A stretch of DNA of 64,000 nucleotides from assembly GCF_019703515.2 (NCBI RefSeq), contig NC_059346.1, positions 13,919,001 through 13,983,000 of the forward strand, in the 5' to 3' direction. The notes beneath the pieces are model-generated. The model was not told where the DNA came from. It did no database searches and saw only the letters and a program-made list of their open reading frames with translations. The stretch is from Myxocyprinus asiaticus (lineage: Eukaryota > Chordata > Actinopteri > Cypriniformes > Catostomidae). Shown here piece by piece: positions 12,462-23,910 of this stretch (within the stretch, counting starts at the first letter, position 1; each line of letters starts with the position of its first letter). Position numbers and translations under genes: made by a program.

Positions 12462-12620
12462 TAGATGTGGCTAAGTCTGTAGTATTTTTCTATAGTATTT
12501 CCTTGCCGGTTTTGTCATTCATGAAGTTTTGTGCCAGAGTTTAATACTTAGGGATTTTGAAAAAAAAAAAACCTAACCCCAAGTATGAGCAACAGTAACT
12601 GTAGAGATTCTTGCTTTAGC
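12462..12620. repeat. Dispersed repeat, right half
   Basis: It starts with the second LINE target copy TAGATGTGGCT and continues the interspersed repeat begun at 5755. The later words AACCTAACCCCAAGTATGAG resemble AACCTAAGAATGAGCAATGG near 1618, which again links it to the repeat at the window start. Confidence 0.4.
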
Positions 12621-14098
12621 ACATACTACAAATTATCTTCAGAATACCCCAAACAGGAACAAGGGTCAATCAACTTAATTCGCAAAGCCCAAACCCAACA
12701 ACAGAACTAGTCTTTAAAAAACACAGAATCAGAGCAACAGGTAAGGATATATGTCAAGAGAACAATGGCAATGGACTAGCACCATTCTCATTCTCATCAA
12801 GATCTCATCAGGACAGTAAAAGAGTACATTGTGTTTAGGGGAGATGTTCAATTGAAACCCCTCACTCAACGTTTACAGGTATCAATTGCAAAAATAGTCA
12901 CTTCAGGCCTTAATGATAAGCCACCTCACACTGAATAACCATCTTCAACACACATTTGCTTCCTACATCAGCCTGACATGCTTATTCTCTGATTTGCAGC
13001 AGCCATTCCTCCCATGCATTTTATCTTCTAACCCAATAATGTAATACATGCATGCTTCTGTTGATGGCCACACTGAAAGAGGTCAAACAGCAAGGATATT
13101 AAGGAACAGATCTAAGTGTTTTAAAATTCAGACCAAAGGACTTCTGGCCAGCTGTTAAGGGCAGGTTCTATCTGCAGCTTTTTTAGGGACGTTTGTGCCT
13201 ATTACAGGAAAACAGCATATTCTTCAGGGTCTATGTTGATCCTCGGTTCATTTTTCTGGTAACAATGGAATTTGCTTTGCAGCTCTCCATTGTGCCTTTC
13301 CCTTGACTTACTGTCTGGCATTGGTAATGAGCAGGATGGATGCCTCTTACATATTCTGCAACCTGTGTACACACCCACCCACTCCCCAAACTCTGATGGT
13401 GAATCTTGCATAAAAATATGGGTATTATTGATAATATCCATGTATAATTAGGCATTCAGGGGGTACACGAATTGTAGTCTATCATGAAAAGCATACAGAC
13501 AGCCCTATAAAATATAAAGCCAGGCTGGATTCACATGGGCCCTTGGCTAGGGGTGGTAGGGGTATTGCATTACAGAAATACAATCATTCTCACTTTAAGT
13601 GCATAGAATCTACTAAATCAAAATGTAACAAAAGGTTCAAAAGAAAGAGAGGGAGGGGAAGGGAAGGGACAGAGACTGAGATAGGAATGCGTGTGCACTT
13701 ACGAAAGTTGCCTTCAGTGGACGAAATAGCATGAATCAGACAAAGCAGAAACGCCCCCCTGCGCATGAACATACAGCAGCTTCTGTATGCATTGTGTGTG
13801 CAGACTCATAACGCTGTGATTAAAATGCCATTATTAAACACACGTGAGAACGTTAAGTACAATGGGAGAAAATAGCACAGTGAATCATTATACCAGACTG
13901 ATGAATCATGTAATAATTTAAGCATAGATTTAAATAAAAACAGTTTAAGGTATAGTCATGATTGATCAGTGTGACAGCATACAGTACCCTGTAACTTTAA
14001 TATGAAGAAATCCTATCATGATTATATCTGATCCCATATATATGAGAGGGATCTAAAGAAGGATGGCAGCACAAAGAGAATTAGAGTCGTTACTCACC
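12621..14098. other. Non-coding spacer, no supported gene
   Basis: No transposon ends or protein family motifs were found. A minus-strand frame 13441-13202 (79 residues) and a signal-like frame 13772-13590 followed by a GTAAGT donor at 13707-13702 are noted only as possible exons of an unidentified minus-strand gene. Confidence 0.35.
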
Positions 14099-14177
14099 CA
14101 CAGCAGCAAAGATATGAACGACGGCAATGACAAGCACTGTAGCAGTCAACAAACTAACATTGCCATCCTATCTGGAG
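14099..14177 (-). other. Possible 5' exon of an unidentified minus-strand gene
   Basis: On the minus strand a TTTCTCCAG acceptor-like word precedes ATAGGATGGCAATG, and the segment ends at GTGAGTAA, a good donor. One frame encodes the hydrophobic run SLLTATVLVIAVVHIFAAV, like a signal peptide or membrane segment, but the ATG frame (MAMLVC) stops at once. A single-base indel in TTAGTTTGTTG would fuse the two. No family is recognised and no downstream exon was identified with confidence. Confidence 0.2.
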
Positions 14178-14459
14178 AAAGAGTTTAATCTTATTTTAGA
14201 CAGCGGGCAGAATCTCCGTATCTTCTGACTAATCGACGACAAACTATCTGCGTAGAAATCCCACTATGTAACGAACATATATTTGGCCGATGAGGATATC
14301 AATTGCTATATGTGAGATTCTGCTTTCCAAATGCCGACAAAGCTATTTTGATGGTCTTTCTTTCCCTTCCACGTCCTATAGCCACCTCTGCCAACGAGCC
14401 TTTTTCTATTTTCTGCTTGGTTGTCTGTCCAAACCCCTCGCCCATAAAATTATCCTGTC

Positions 14460-14700
14460 GCTTTAAAACAATACTTCCGGGATTTGCTAAAAAAAAAAAA
14501 AAAAAAAAAAAATAACTAGGGGGAGGGACTTTCGAACAGCTGAAGGGCTGTAATTTAAGCGATTGGTCGCTTTCTCATCCACGAACCAATGGAAGTTCTG
14601 TATCTATATTATATTTGAAAATATTTGCATAATAGTGCTCTCATTGGTTCTGTAGCGGGCAACGTCTTATCAAGCCACGCCCAAGTACACGTGCTATTTG
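14460..14700 (-). promoter_or_regulatory. Possible promoter region (ETS, CCAAT, GC and E boxes)
   Basis: The stretch holds ACTTCCGGG (14473-14481, ETS-like), CCAAT boxes in both orientations (near 14563, 14585 and 14644), CCACGCCC (14675-14682) and CACGTG (14688-14693). An A-run at 14487-14512 interrupts it. Such clustering is typical of housekeeping vertebrate promoters, but direction and target are inferred. It could serve the possible exon at 14099-14177, or act as an upstream element of the unc13b-like gene. Confidence 0.3.
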
Positions 14701-15311
14701 TCCCATTTACTCCTCTTTGGAGGGGAACGACATAGAGAAGGAAAGGACTGAAATAGGTTTTGTGTAAATGCACTAATAATATTTCGATAAAAAAAATAAA
14801 GCACAACACATACATTGGTAAATTATTTTGTTTAACAAAGTGTACAATTATTTGAACAAAGTTATATTTACCTTAAACGATAAAGAGAACATAAACATTT
14901 ACTTACAGAGCTAAAATGAAATAAGGCACCATTCAAATTAGGCGTGTTATTTTTTTTTAATCATATTGCCTATATTTTGACACATTGTCATTTCCAATTT
15001 AAACGCAAAAGGTACAGAAGTTTGTACCACCATTAGACAATAACTAAATTTAGAGACTCTTCAGTCACCACTGGATCTACCGGAGAGTTCTGGGTCATGA
15101 TTCTATATAAAGGCACTTTGGAATAAAAGTCAAATGTAAAATAATTTAGACCGTATAAAGCAGCATACTGTCCGTTAGATGGCGCAATTGTACTATAGGG
15201 GTAACAAATATAAATCAAGTCTGTGGAGTCCAACAGGCTGTATCACATTGTTTTACCAAAGAAGCTTGTTTTAAATAATTAAAAATGAAACATTACGTCA
15301 TGCTTTTGTTG

Positions 15312-15341
15312 TCTTTGGGATTTTTTTTTTTTTTTTTTTTA
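15312..15341. repeat. Poly-T tract
   Basis: This is an almost uninterrupted T-run in the region upstream of the first unc13b exon. No associated retroposed sequence was recognised. Confidence 0.8.
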
Positions 15342-15479
15342 AGAAGCTGTAGAGTAAATTTCAGATTTTATAAGATCAATTAATTAAATGTAATTACATT
15401 CAAAACCTGAAGTTCAATGTTAAAACCCATGGAGCACTGTTAGTTTTATAAGATTATAATATTACAGATATTGTAAAAT

Positions 15480-15803
15480 ATGCGGTTTAAAGAGGGCTTT
15501 GCTCACCTGTGCTGGACCAAAACGTCATTGGATACATCGCCTTTGAGACCCGCCCACATTAACAGTTTTGCGAAGATGATTGGTTCCTGCTCATGTCACC
15601 TACACAATGGGGACACTGAATAGCTCTCCAGGCGCATTGCAAACACAAGCGGTCCATCACCCTTACCTTCATAATGAATTTAAACAACTACGTTTACTCT
15701 TAGCAACTTCACATAGCATTCATAAAAGGGAGGAATTAAAGTGGCTAATGCCACAGGAGTCAAACAAACGAACTGTTTGTTTTGTTGGATTTAAATCTGA
15801 GAA
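15480..15803 (+). promoter_or_regulatory. Likely promoter and 5' UTR of the unc13b-like gene
   Basis: This stretch lies directly upstream of the start codon at 15804. It contains CCAAT-type boxes in reverse orientation (ATTGG near 15528 and 15578) and a CCCGCCC-type GC box near 15549. No TATA box stands out. The transcription start is not visible from sequence, so an upstream non-coding exon is also possible. In mammals the short C2A-containing N-terminus belongs to the ubiquitously expressed Munc13-2 isoform, which has its own promoter; this stretch would be the fish counterpart by inference. Confidence 0.4.
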
Positions 15804-15825
15804 ATGTCGCTTCTATGCGTGCGAG
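15804..15825 (+). CDS. unc13b: unc13b-like, coding exon 1 (start codon, MSLLCVR)
   Basis: The exon begins with ATG at 15804, encodes MSLLCVR plus the first base of the next codon, and ends at a consensus donor (GAG/GTAAGT). UNC13 proteins are presynaptic priming factors that open syntaxin and drive SNARE assembly on docked vesicles. Vertebrate UNC13A and UNC13B both start with MSLLCV; an Arg at position 7 followed by Val, as here, matches UNC13B, while UNC13A has Gly. The trailing G joins TG of exon 2 to give Val, so the phase fits exactly. Only 22 coding bases are present, but the context of the three downstream exons makes the call firm. Which UNC13B duplicate of a teleost this is cannot be told from here. 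Confidence 0.88.
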
Positions 15826-16220
15826 GTAAGTATTTGGGACCTCTATATTTTAATATAATTTTTCCTTGATCACATTTCACCGTCTTTTGGTAGGTCTATA
15901 TAAATGTTTCTATTTTTGCAAAAGTCCTAAACTTAATACACCTGAAACCGGTGAAAGCAACAGGTAACAGTAACTGGATATAATTTAAGTCATATTTAAA
16001 TATCAAGTGAATAGGTACGTTTCGTTGTATGAAAGTGTTACATGGACTCAAAACGGCGAGTGTGTGTGTTATGGTGGATTTGAAGCGACTCATCCTCTCT
16101 CTGAATGCGCTAACGTGGTTTCCCGGCGCACAGATGCGCTGCGATGTTACCGTGACTCCGCAGATACAGTGATCACCTGTCTCGTCCCACGCTTTCACAA
16201 AACACGCATTTCCCATCATA

Positions 16221-18854
16221 TGAAGGTAAAATAGTGCCTACATGATTTTCATGCGCAGAGTAAGATTTGTAAAAGCGTAAATGAAGTTACAAGTGTGATC
16301 GAAAAATGTGCATGCACAGAGTAAGATTTGTGAAGTAGGCTAAATCAAATTGCAAGCGTAAAAATAAATTGCATGTGTACAGAACGTTTGGCAAAGGTGT
16401 AAATCAAGTTGCAAGTGTAAGAAACAAATATTAGCAATACTTTAATGCTTTGCATAATTGTAATTTATGTGTTGTGAATCTGTAATTTCATACTAACACA
16501 AAGTAAATTTGGTGTGTATTCTTCAGACTTCCTTTTTTGGCTTACACTTTTAGCACTTTTTGCGCCTAAACATGGTTAAAAACATTGCAAACCTGCAATC
16601 AGCGATATGCAAGCAAAGGGTGTCATGAACAGCAAAACGAACTGACCGTGTAGAATGTCTGTATGTGTAAAATATTAAATATTAAACAAAAATATTAATA
16701 CATACACAATTTAATTATATTTACTATTTATTATCATTGGCAAGGCATTTTGGTCACAGAACTCATGCTAGAAAACAAATTAAGCCATGTAAAACAAAAC
16801 TCTGAACAGATAGATATAGTTTACTTGTATAATTATGTTTTTTAGAATGAGTTCAATGATACCAGCAAGTTCCATCCATCCATTCACCCATTTGCCAATG
16901 ATATTTGAAAGTAATTAAAATATAATTAAAAAAATTAACAGCAACAAGAAGAAACATTTGAATACCAGATTGAGATTTATATCAATAAATGGTGTCAGCT
17001 CAACTTAACACACACAATAAAAGAACATGTATTAATATTTCAGTTTAATTTTTAAGAGAGAAGAGATACCCAGAGGAACGACGCTGAGCCATATGAAAAA
17101 CAAGCGGTCTGTCACGTTATTAAACCAATCAGGTCAGAGTAAACTGGTCAACGAAAACCTCATTTGATTGGTTACTAGAAGCAGGTAGACCGCCTTCCCC
17201 CTTATGCTTGCAAAACTTATCAGTGAGAAATTCGTGACAAGTGTGAGTGCAACCATGGGTGCCTTCAGGATTTCATCGGAGGATACGCAAAGAAATCGGA
17301 CTAATGTACACTTATATCTGGGGGGTCCGGAGGCATACCAAAATTATTATTATTATTATTTTTTTTTTTTTTTTGCAAAAACACCAAAACATTCAGTTCT
17401 AATGACTTTAAGAGAAGCATTTTTTTTCCTCGAGTATGTGTATAATTCATGTAACTATTTGCTAGCAGTGGTTCTCAACCCACATTTTGGATATCTCCCT
17501 TATCAAACACACCTGATTCAATTCATCAGCTGATTAGTGGAGACTCCAAGACCTGAATTGGGTGTGTCAGAAAAGGGAGATATACAAAATGTGCAGTGTT
17601 GGGAACTACTGGGCTAAAGCATTTCTTCCAGTAACCGTTCACAACAAACGCGTTCTCGCACAAAAAAGCAAGACACCACAACGAAGAGAGCAGAACACAG
17701 GTGTCTCGAAATGTGTACATTTGAAGTTCTTTTTTACTTTTTAACATGGCATCTAAAAATGCTGCGCTTCTGTGAGAGATGCTGAAAACACAGTGAAAAG
17801 TGACACATTTGTCAAGACATACATCTATGAATGTTTATATGATAAATGACTGAAAAAGCATGAGCGGACTAACACATTTGGCTTGAACAGCCCCTTATTC
17901 ACATGACACTGAACTAGCTGAAGTTTCTCGAAGTTACCTCTCAAAAAGGCAGTCTTTTGTTTCAGTTGATTGTAGGTATATATTAACTTTATCCAGCGCT
18001 GTTTGTTCTCTGTCCTTAAATATCATGATACTATTTTAATGAGTGAGAAACTGCTCCAAATTATTCCATTAGAGAGCAGTCTGAATGAACTAAATGGATG
18101 AATCACGAATAGATTCAGACCATTTTGCAAGCCTGTTTAGCCAATTCACTGAAAAGAACAGACTCAAAAGAATGATTCATTCGCAAATCGGGCATCGCTG
18201 GTTCGTTTAAACAAACAACATCAGTACGGGACACGTCATTTTTGCTGAAATATTCTCAAGAGAAAATTTCTTCAGGTCAGTCGGAGCTCTCAAGGTACAC
18301 ACAGTGCGTACGGCCGTATAGCTGCAGGTGCCACTGAGCGCAACAAAGGGAAGATGGAACAGTGTATATCGGATTATTTTTGGAAAGTAATTTACATGTT
18401 TGCAGTGGTTTATTTTACACATAGAGACTGATTCTATGTGGTCAATCCGTTTTGGCTGTATATGCAAGCAAAGAAAGGGTGTCATATCACTGATTGCAGA
18501 TTTGCAATGTTTTTAACCATTAGTGCCAAAAGTGTAAGCGCGAAAAAAAAAAAGTCAGAAGAAAACACAAATTTACTTTGTGTTAATGTGAAATTACAGA
18601 CTCACAATACATGAATTACACTTATGCAGAGCATTAAAGTATTGCTAATATTTTTCTTATGCTAGCAACTTTATTTACACCTTTACAAAACGTTCTGTGA
18701 ACATGCAATTTATTTTTACACTTGCAATTTGATTTAAGCTTTCACAAATCTTACTCTGTGCAATAAAATTTTTCTATCATGCTTGTAAATTCATTTATGC
18801 TTTTACAAATCTTACTCTGCACATGCAAATCATTTAGGCACTATTTTACCTTCA
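16221..18854. mobile_element. 2.6-kb element with about 400-bp terminal inverted repeats
   Basis: The left 16221-16630 and right 18470-18854 are long inverted repeats. They share words such as AGAGTAAGATTTGTAAAAGC and its complement, AATATTAGCAATACTTTAA, and GTAAATTTGTGT-like text. The ends read TGAAGGTAAAATAGTGCCT and its complement, each bordered by TA (16219-16220, 18855-18856). The interior shows no transposase, so it is non-autonomous. The TA duplication suggests the Tc1/mariner group, but this is inferred. It lies in intron 1. Confidence 0.75.
17465..17614. mobile_element. 150-bp MITE nested in the long-TIR element
   Basis: The ends are GCAGTGGTTCTCAACCC and a near complement ending GTTGGGAACTACTGGGC, each bordered by TA (17463-17464, 17615-17616). 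The inner arms ATATCTCCCTTATC and AAGGGAGATATAC also pair. It is non-coding. Confidence 0.75.
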
Positions 18855-19048
18855 TACCCTCATTATTTCTGTATTTCATCTATAGGATGGTGGGTGTTTT
18901 TTTTTTTTTTTGCCCTACAAAAAAATCTGTGGCAAAAAATTATACATCCTTTAATATTTGCACCTAGGTTGACTGGAAAGGCCATGTACAATCAATCAAG
19001 TTTTAAATAATTAAATGAGTTTGAATATGCCTAACTTCTGTGACTTAA

Positions 19049-19417
19049 GGCGGTCACACACTTCACGCTCCATTCATTCTCATTCAAATGCATCCAAATG
19101 CAGCAGAGCAGAAACGTAGGCTCATGCAAAAAAAGTCGTACAATGCTGAACCAAAGTTCAAGCTTGGTGAACTCTGAACCGTGAATTCGTATGACAGGAG
19201 GAAGCACGGCCAATAGGAGACCGAAACATCACACGCTAACCTCTTGGCTCAATTCAAATGTTACATATTTTAAAGTTGTGAGATTTATTGTTGCAGGAAA
19301 GTGAGTAGATAATATATTTGAACACTTAATATTTGTTATTTGCGATTCATTATTTACTTACACCAGAAGCTGTCCCGCGGGAAAAAATGTGTAAGCTCAA
19401 AGCCTAGTGTGACCGCC
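19049..19417. mobile_element. Short MITE with GGCGGTCACAC ends
   Basis: GGCGGTCACAC at 19049 and GTGTGACCGCC ending at 19417 form inverted ends. TTAA occurs directly on the left (19045-19048) and three bases beyond the end on the right (19421-19424), so a TTAA-type target is possible. It is non-coding. Confidence 0.55.
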
Positions 19418-19424
19418 CATTTAA

Positions 19425-20383
19425 GTGCAATTATTTTTGTTTGCAAAGATAGCATACCGCTTTTTTTCTGCCAAGTAGAAAACTGCCAACCTGATACACT
19501 TGCTGCCTGTCAGTCATTTTGCAGGTTCAGTTTTGCTGACATTGGATTTGCTGAGCATCTCTTGAGGGCGGGGTTTTACACAGAGGGCATGTGATTAAAG
19601 GGGTGAGGGCGGCGTACTAATTTAGCATGACTGAAGTCTGGGTGAAGTTAATGAAATGGCTGAAATAGCAATTTTAAAGTGTAATTTTAAATATCACACA
19701 AAAGATGTCCAAACAACCAGTCGAATATAACTATGTGAGTGTCCTGACAAATAACACTTGTCCCTGAGAAAGTACTAGGCTCTGTAAACAGTACAAAAGA
19801 ATCTGATGTAGGGGAGTGTTTTGGAAACCTGTTTGGAAACAGTAGTATTTTTTGCAGTTCCATTTTGTGTCTTTAGTGGTACTGAAATTTGATATAAACA
19901 GGATTTCTGACAGAAAGTCTGTGGTTGATGTATGCATTTGACTGTGTATATGAGAGTCTCCTCTCTGTATAAATAAGCTACATTTGTTTTTCAGTTTGGG
20001 CTACAGTAAATTGCAGTTCTGTGAGGTCTTTTGTGTCACTAAGATCTGTCATGCTGTCAGCAGTCATGAGAGAGGAAAATCAAAAGTGACTGACATCTCA
20101 ATGAATAAAGAGATATTCTGGGATAACACTGCAAAATAAATATAATTTGCTCTCATCATGAATGTAACCGGGGATCATTATATTGTGCTTTTTCTTCCAG
20201 AGTTCTGTTTCAGGCCATGTTTTACAGTAAATTGTTTTTAGAAAGGCATGAGGTATGAGGAAAGGTTAACAATATGCAAAGAGCTGTATAAATGCAAGGT
20301 AATGCATTAGCAGATTTGATTTGCTGTGTGTGTGATGCAGTTGATTGTTGAGAACCCAGTTTAAATGTTTGTAAGTTTGTTCT
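19425..20383. other. Intron 1 spacer
   Basis: No gene or clear repeat is seen. The final bases (20376-20383, TTTGTTCT) are the left target copy of the following hAT element. Confidence 0.5.
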
Positions 20384-20679
20384 TAGGGATGCATTGATAC
20401 CGATCCAATACCAGTGTTGTTTTTTTCTTAATCAGTTTATAGAATATCTATATCTTACTGTGTGGAACTGATCAGGGGTACTATTTTACATGGATAGAAA
20501 CACAAACCTCTAACTACACACATCATTTCATTTTAAAATAGAGAAAACAAAAAACGATTACATAAAAAATGCGTAGCCTTTTAAGAAAAACTTTATTTTT
20601 AAATAGTCTACTGGATAATGCAGCAGCAAAATTAACAGTTATTCCAGCGAAAGTCTATAGTAGAAAAAAAGCATGTTCT

Positions 20680-20681
<2 letters not shown>

Positions 20682-20740
<59 letters not shown>
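20682..20740. repeat. (TA)n microsatellite
   Basis: This is about 59 bases of perfect TA dinucleotides just left of the inner hAT element. Confidence 0.95.
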
Positions 20741-20746
<6 letters not shown>

Positions 20747-20764
20747 TTTTTTTTGTATCAGGAC

Positions 20765-22328
20765 TAGGGCTGGAGATGTGTAAAAAAATTTTGCGATAAT
20801 TACCTTAAATATTGCGATATCCGATTACATCGTCAACCCCCCTGCCGAGGGTTGGTGAATTTTTTTGCTTTATTGATTTTGCTTTAAAAATTAAATTAAT
20901 TTATTGAAACACGAAAAACAAACAAAAGACATTTCTCCAGCCAGGTCTCCTAAGCAACCAAATTGGCCCGGTTGCTAGGGAGGGTAGAGTCACATGGGGT
21001 AACCTCCTCGTGGTCGCTATAATGTGGTTTGTTCTCGGTGGGGCGCGTGGTGAATTGAGCGTGGTTGCCGCGGTGAATGGCGTGAAGCCTCCACACGCGC
21101 TATGTCTCCGTGGCAACGCGCTCAACAAGCCACGTGATAAGATGCGCGGGTTGACTGTCTCGGATGCAGAGGCAACTGGGATTCGTCACCCGGACTGAAG
21201 CGAATCACTATGCGACCTAAGACTTAGACTTAGGACTTAGGACTTAGAGCGTATTGGGAATTGGGCATTCCAAATTGGGAGAAAAAGGGGAAACCCCCCC
21301 CCCCCAAAAAAAATTGCACTTTACATTAAACGAAAAAAGCAATAAAATAATTAAGTGATCAAAAAATCTTATTTAACCACTTCTTAAATCCAAACATTTA
21401 CTGTCTCCAACAGGTCTGTTTGCCATCACGCAAGCATCCATCAACACAACAGATGGAAAATTACTAATAGCCTACAGATTAAGAACTAAAAACAATTATA
21501 AATGTAAAGACAATAAATATCAAAATAAATAAACCTAATAAGTTCCAAATTTGTGTTTGTATTGCATTTTGGTAATACAGTTAATGCTGCCTAAAGAAAA
21601 GAAAAGAACTCAATTTTAGGTTCAAGGTGAACGTGTGTTGCATTACTTTATGATTTAATCACTTTTGTCTTTTTATTTCTTTAATACAAAGATATATATT
21701 ACTGAACCTGCAGAGTTGCGTTCACAATGCATGCTAACCGCATAGAAATAAAGTGAACTAAACTCACAGCACCTCCCGAGATGATCAGAGATAATTTTCA
21801 TCATTCTCACAGACATTATTCTTGCAAACAGTTTTCAGACGAATGAAACAGAGAAAAATAGAGTGAAAACTCTTTACATGCGCTTGTTCCGCGAGACGCG
21901 CTGCACGCCTCTGAACAAACAGTGAATCAGACACGAGCATTGACTGCTTTTCTTTTGTCTGTTCTTAAAAATATAATAAAGTGTGTTTCTTCAAGCAAAT
22001 GTCTTTGTGACTAAAAGCATTTCTTGTCATGTGTCACTCTGAGACGTCTTGCAGGTTGCCTTCCTCTTGCGGATAGATGAGCAAAATTACCGGCTCATGA
22101 AATACATTTGGACGAGGAGCTTGCAAACTGGATTCAACGTCGTTGCATTTGGTGGGTGTCGGGTGCTAGTTTCACACCCTGGCCACTGTTTAATATATTT
22201 GGCAACTTCCCAGATCCATGGTTTTGCCATTTCCCGATATTGTTGATCATCATCTGTGCACAATCGGTATCGAGATCTTTGTAAGATATCGTCGATATTC
22301 GATTACATCATCCAATCGCCCGGCCCTA
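20765..22328. mobile_element. Inner hAT element, 1.56 kb
   Basis: It starts TAGGGCTGGAGATG and ends CGCCCGGCCCTA, with identical 8-bp target copies ATCAGGAC at 20757-20764 and 22329-22336. Subterminal words GCGATATCCGATTACATCGTC and GATATTCGATTACATCATCC are inverted relatives. There is no transposase. It carries a 5'-truncated SINE at 20936-21310. Confidence 0.93.
20936..21310 (+). repeat. tRNA-headed SINE family, 5'-truncated copy
   Basis: It begins at CCAGCCAGGTCTCCTAAGC, lacking the tRNA-like head present in the copy at 53816. It continues through GTAACCTCCTCGTGGTCGC and CCAAATTGGGAGAAAAAGGG to a C/A-rich tail. Near 21222 a short tandem of GACTTAG units is found only in this copy. Confidence 0.8.
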
Positions 22329-22652
22329 ATCAGGACTTAAGTGGATCAGACCTATTTTGTTTTTTTTTTTTTATTTTTTGTTTTTTCACTTTAGTTGTAA
22401 TAGGATATCAGTCCACTTTACAATCACAGTTATTTTTTTGGAACCCAGTCAACTTAAATATATTTGCAATTTAATATAAATAATAATAATAATTCATATT
22501 GTTGTTATTGTTATGAATAATAACAACAACGTAATAATTATAAAAATAAATATTAGAATTGTATTATACAATGGTAATGTCTTAACTTTAAGTCTCTGGG
22601 GCTTTTATATTGACAAAACAATCCTGGGGCTGGATTCATGAAAGGTTCTTAA

Positions 22653-23052
22653 AGGTGCACTCGGTAACTTTTGTCTTTGTGTCATCTTGGACTTACACTG
22701 ACACCCAGCGGCTTGGATGCAGCATCATTTAAAATCAATAGTTTTCAGTTTCAGGTGCCATTGAAGAAATTTAGTATTCACAGTCAGCCATGATTACTTT
22801 AATCAATGAGTGAAATTATCAAATAACAGGGCAGTTACTGAGATTAAGCGAGTAGTATTCAGCTGGTCATGTGATTCTAACATGGCAGCCCCCATGTGCG
22901 GACCCTCTCCATGTAGAATAAAACAGCTTTTATAAGGTTACTGATATGACTGGAGTGTTCATTTTAATGTGAGTGGTCATGATTTTCTGCATATATTGCA
23001 AAAAAGTCTGAGTTAAACTTTTTTAATGAGGGAAAAATTACTGAGTGTACCT
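22653..23052. mobile_element. TTAA-flanked MITE, family 1, copy 1 (400 bp)
   Basis: The ends AGGTGCACTCGGTAA and TTACTGAGTGTACCT are inverted and flanked by TTAA (22649-22652, 23053-23056), as for piggyBac-type transposition. It is very similar over its full length to 48896-49306. It lies inside the outer hAT element. Confidence 0.85.
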
Positions 23053-23765
23053 TTAAGAAGAAATTTCTTCTTGATTACCGTTTTCTTAATTTCTAACTTA
23101 AGAAAACAAAAATATTTTGTATTCCTGAAAAAACTTAAGATTGTTCTTAACAATTGTACAATAACATCTTAAAGTTAGGATAACCTCACAGTTGTCCTAA
23201 ATCCCAAAAGGTACGGTGTTTAATGAATTTACTGTTGTTTCATGTTGAGTCAGAATTCACAATGGGCTGTTTTTGTAGAAATGTGTTTTTAGACCAAAAA
23301 CATTTTGTGTTTTATGTCATTTTTATTTTCAGCTTTCAAACCATGTAAATGTTAACACAAAATTCAAACAATTATTGTTTTTTTTTAAGCTTCTTAATGT
23401 AGTGACCAATCATGCTAGTCAATTCAAATGGATGCGCTGAATAGTGCTCTCTCTCTCTCTCTGTATTCTTTTGAGTCTATAGAAACATAATAAAGCTGAG
23501 ACTGTCCATTTTGCTTTAGTGCATAAAACTATGCCAGTTAATATTATTTAACTAACACATCTCACACACTTTACACACACACAAAAAAGATGATTGCGAG
23601 GTGCTTGCTACTTTAAAAAAAGGTCAATAGATACATTTATCGTTAAGATTTACCAGTGTTGAAATTTTGAATTTGTTGTATTAGACAAGGCAACCTCATG
23701 AGCAGTAGTATAATATAGTATATAGTATAATCAGACAATTTTTAAAGCCTGTCATTTTATTCTTA

Positions 23766-23910
23766 AGAATAACTCAACTGGTAGAGCATGGCGCTAGCAA
23801 TGCCAAGATTATGGGTTTGTTTCCTAGGAAACACACAAACTGACAAAATGTATACCTTGTATGCGCTCTGAAAGTAAGTTGCTGCCAAATGCATAAATGT
23901 AAATGTAAAG
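23766..23910 (+). repeat. tRNA-derived SINE
   Basis: The head ACTCAACTGGTAGAGCATGG resembles a tRNA A-box region, and GGGTTTGTTTCCTAGG is a decayed B box. The body ends GCTGCCAAATGCATAAATG followed by TAAATG repeats, wording common to teleost SINEs. The head is probably tRNA-Ala-like (GCTAGCAATGCC anticodon region). It is not a functional tRNA gene because the B box and stems are damaged. Confidence 0.65.

Noticed and set aside
13202..13441. 79-codon minus-strand frame ending INIDPEEYAVFL
   Set aside because: No recognised family, no good acceptor or donor, and no neighbouring exon; kept only as a remark in the spacer entry.
15580..15858. 92-codon + strand frame overlapping unc13b exon 1
   Set aside because: It reads through the start region in another frame; the exon call rests on MSLLCVR and the GTAAGT donor in the correct frame.
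23766..23835. Possible tRNA gene
   Set aside because: The B box is degraded (GGTTTGTTTCC) and a SINE body and tail follow, so it is a retroposon head.
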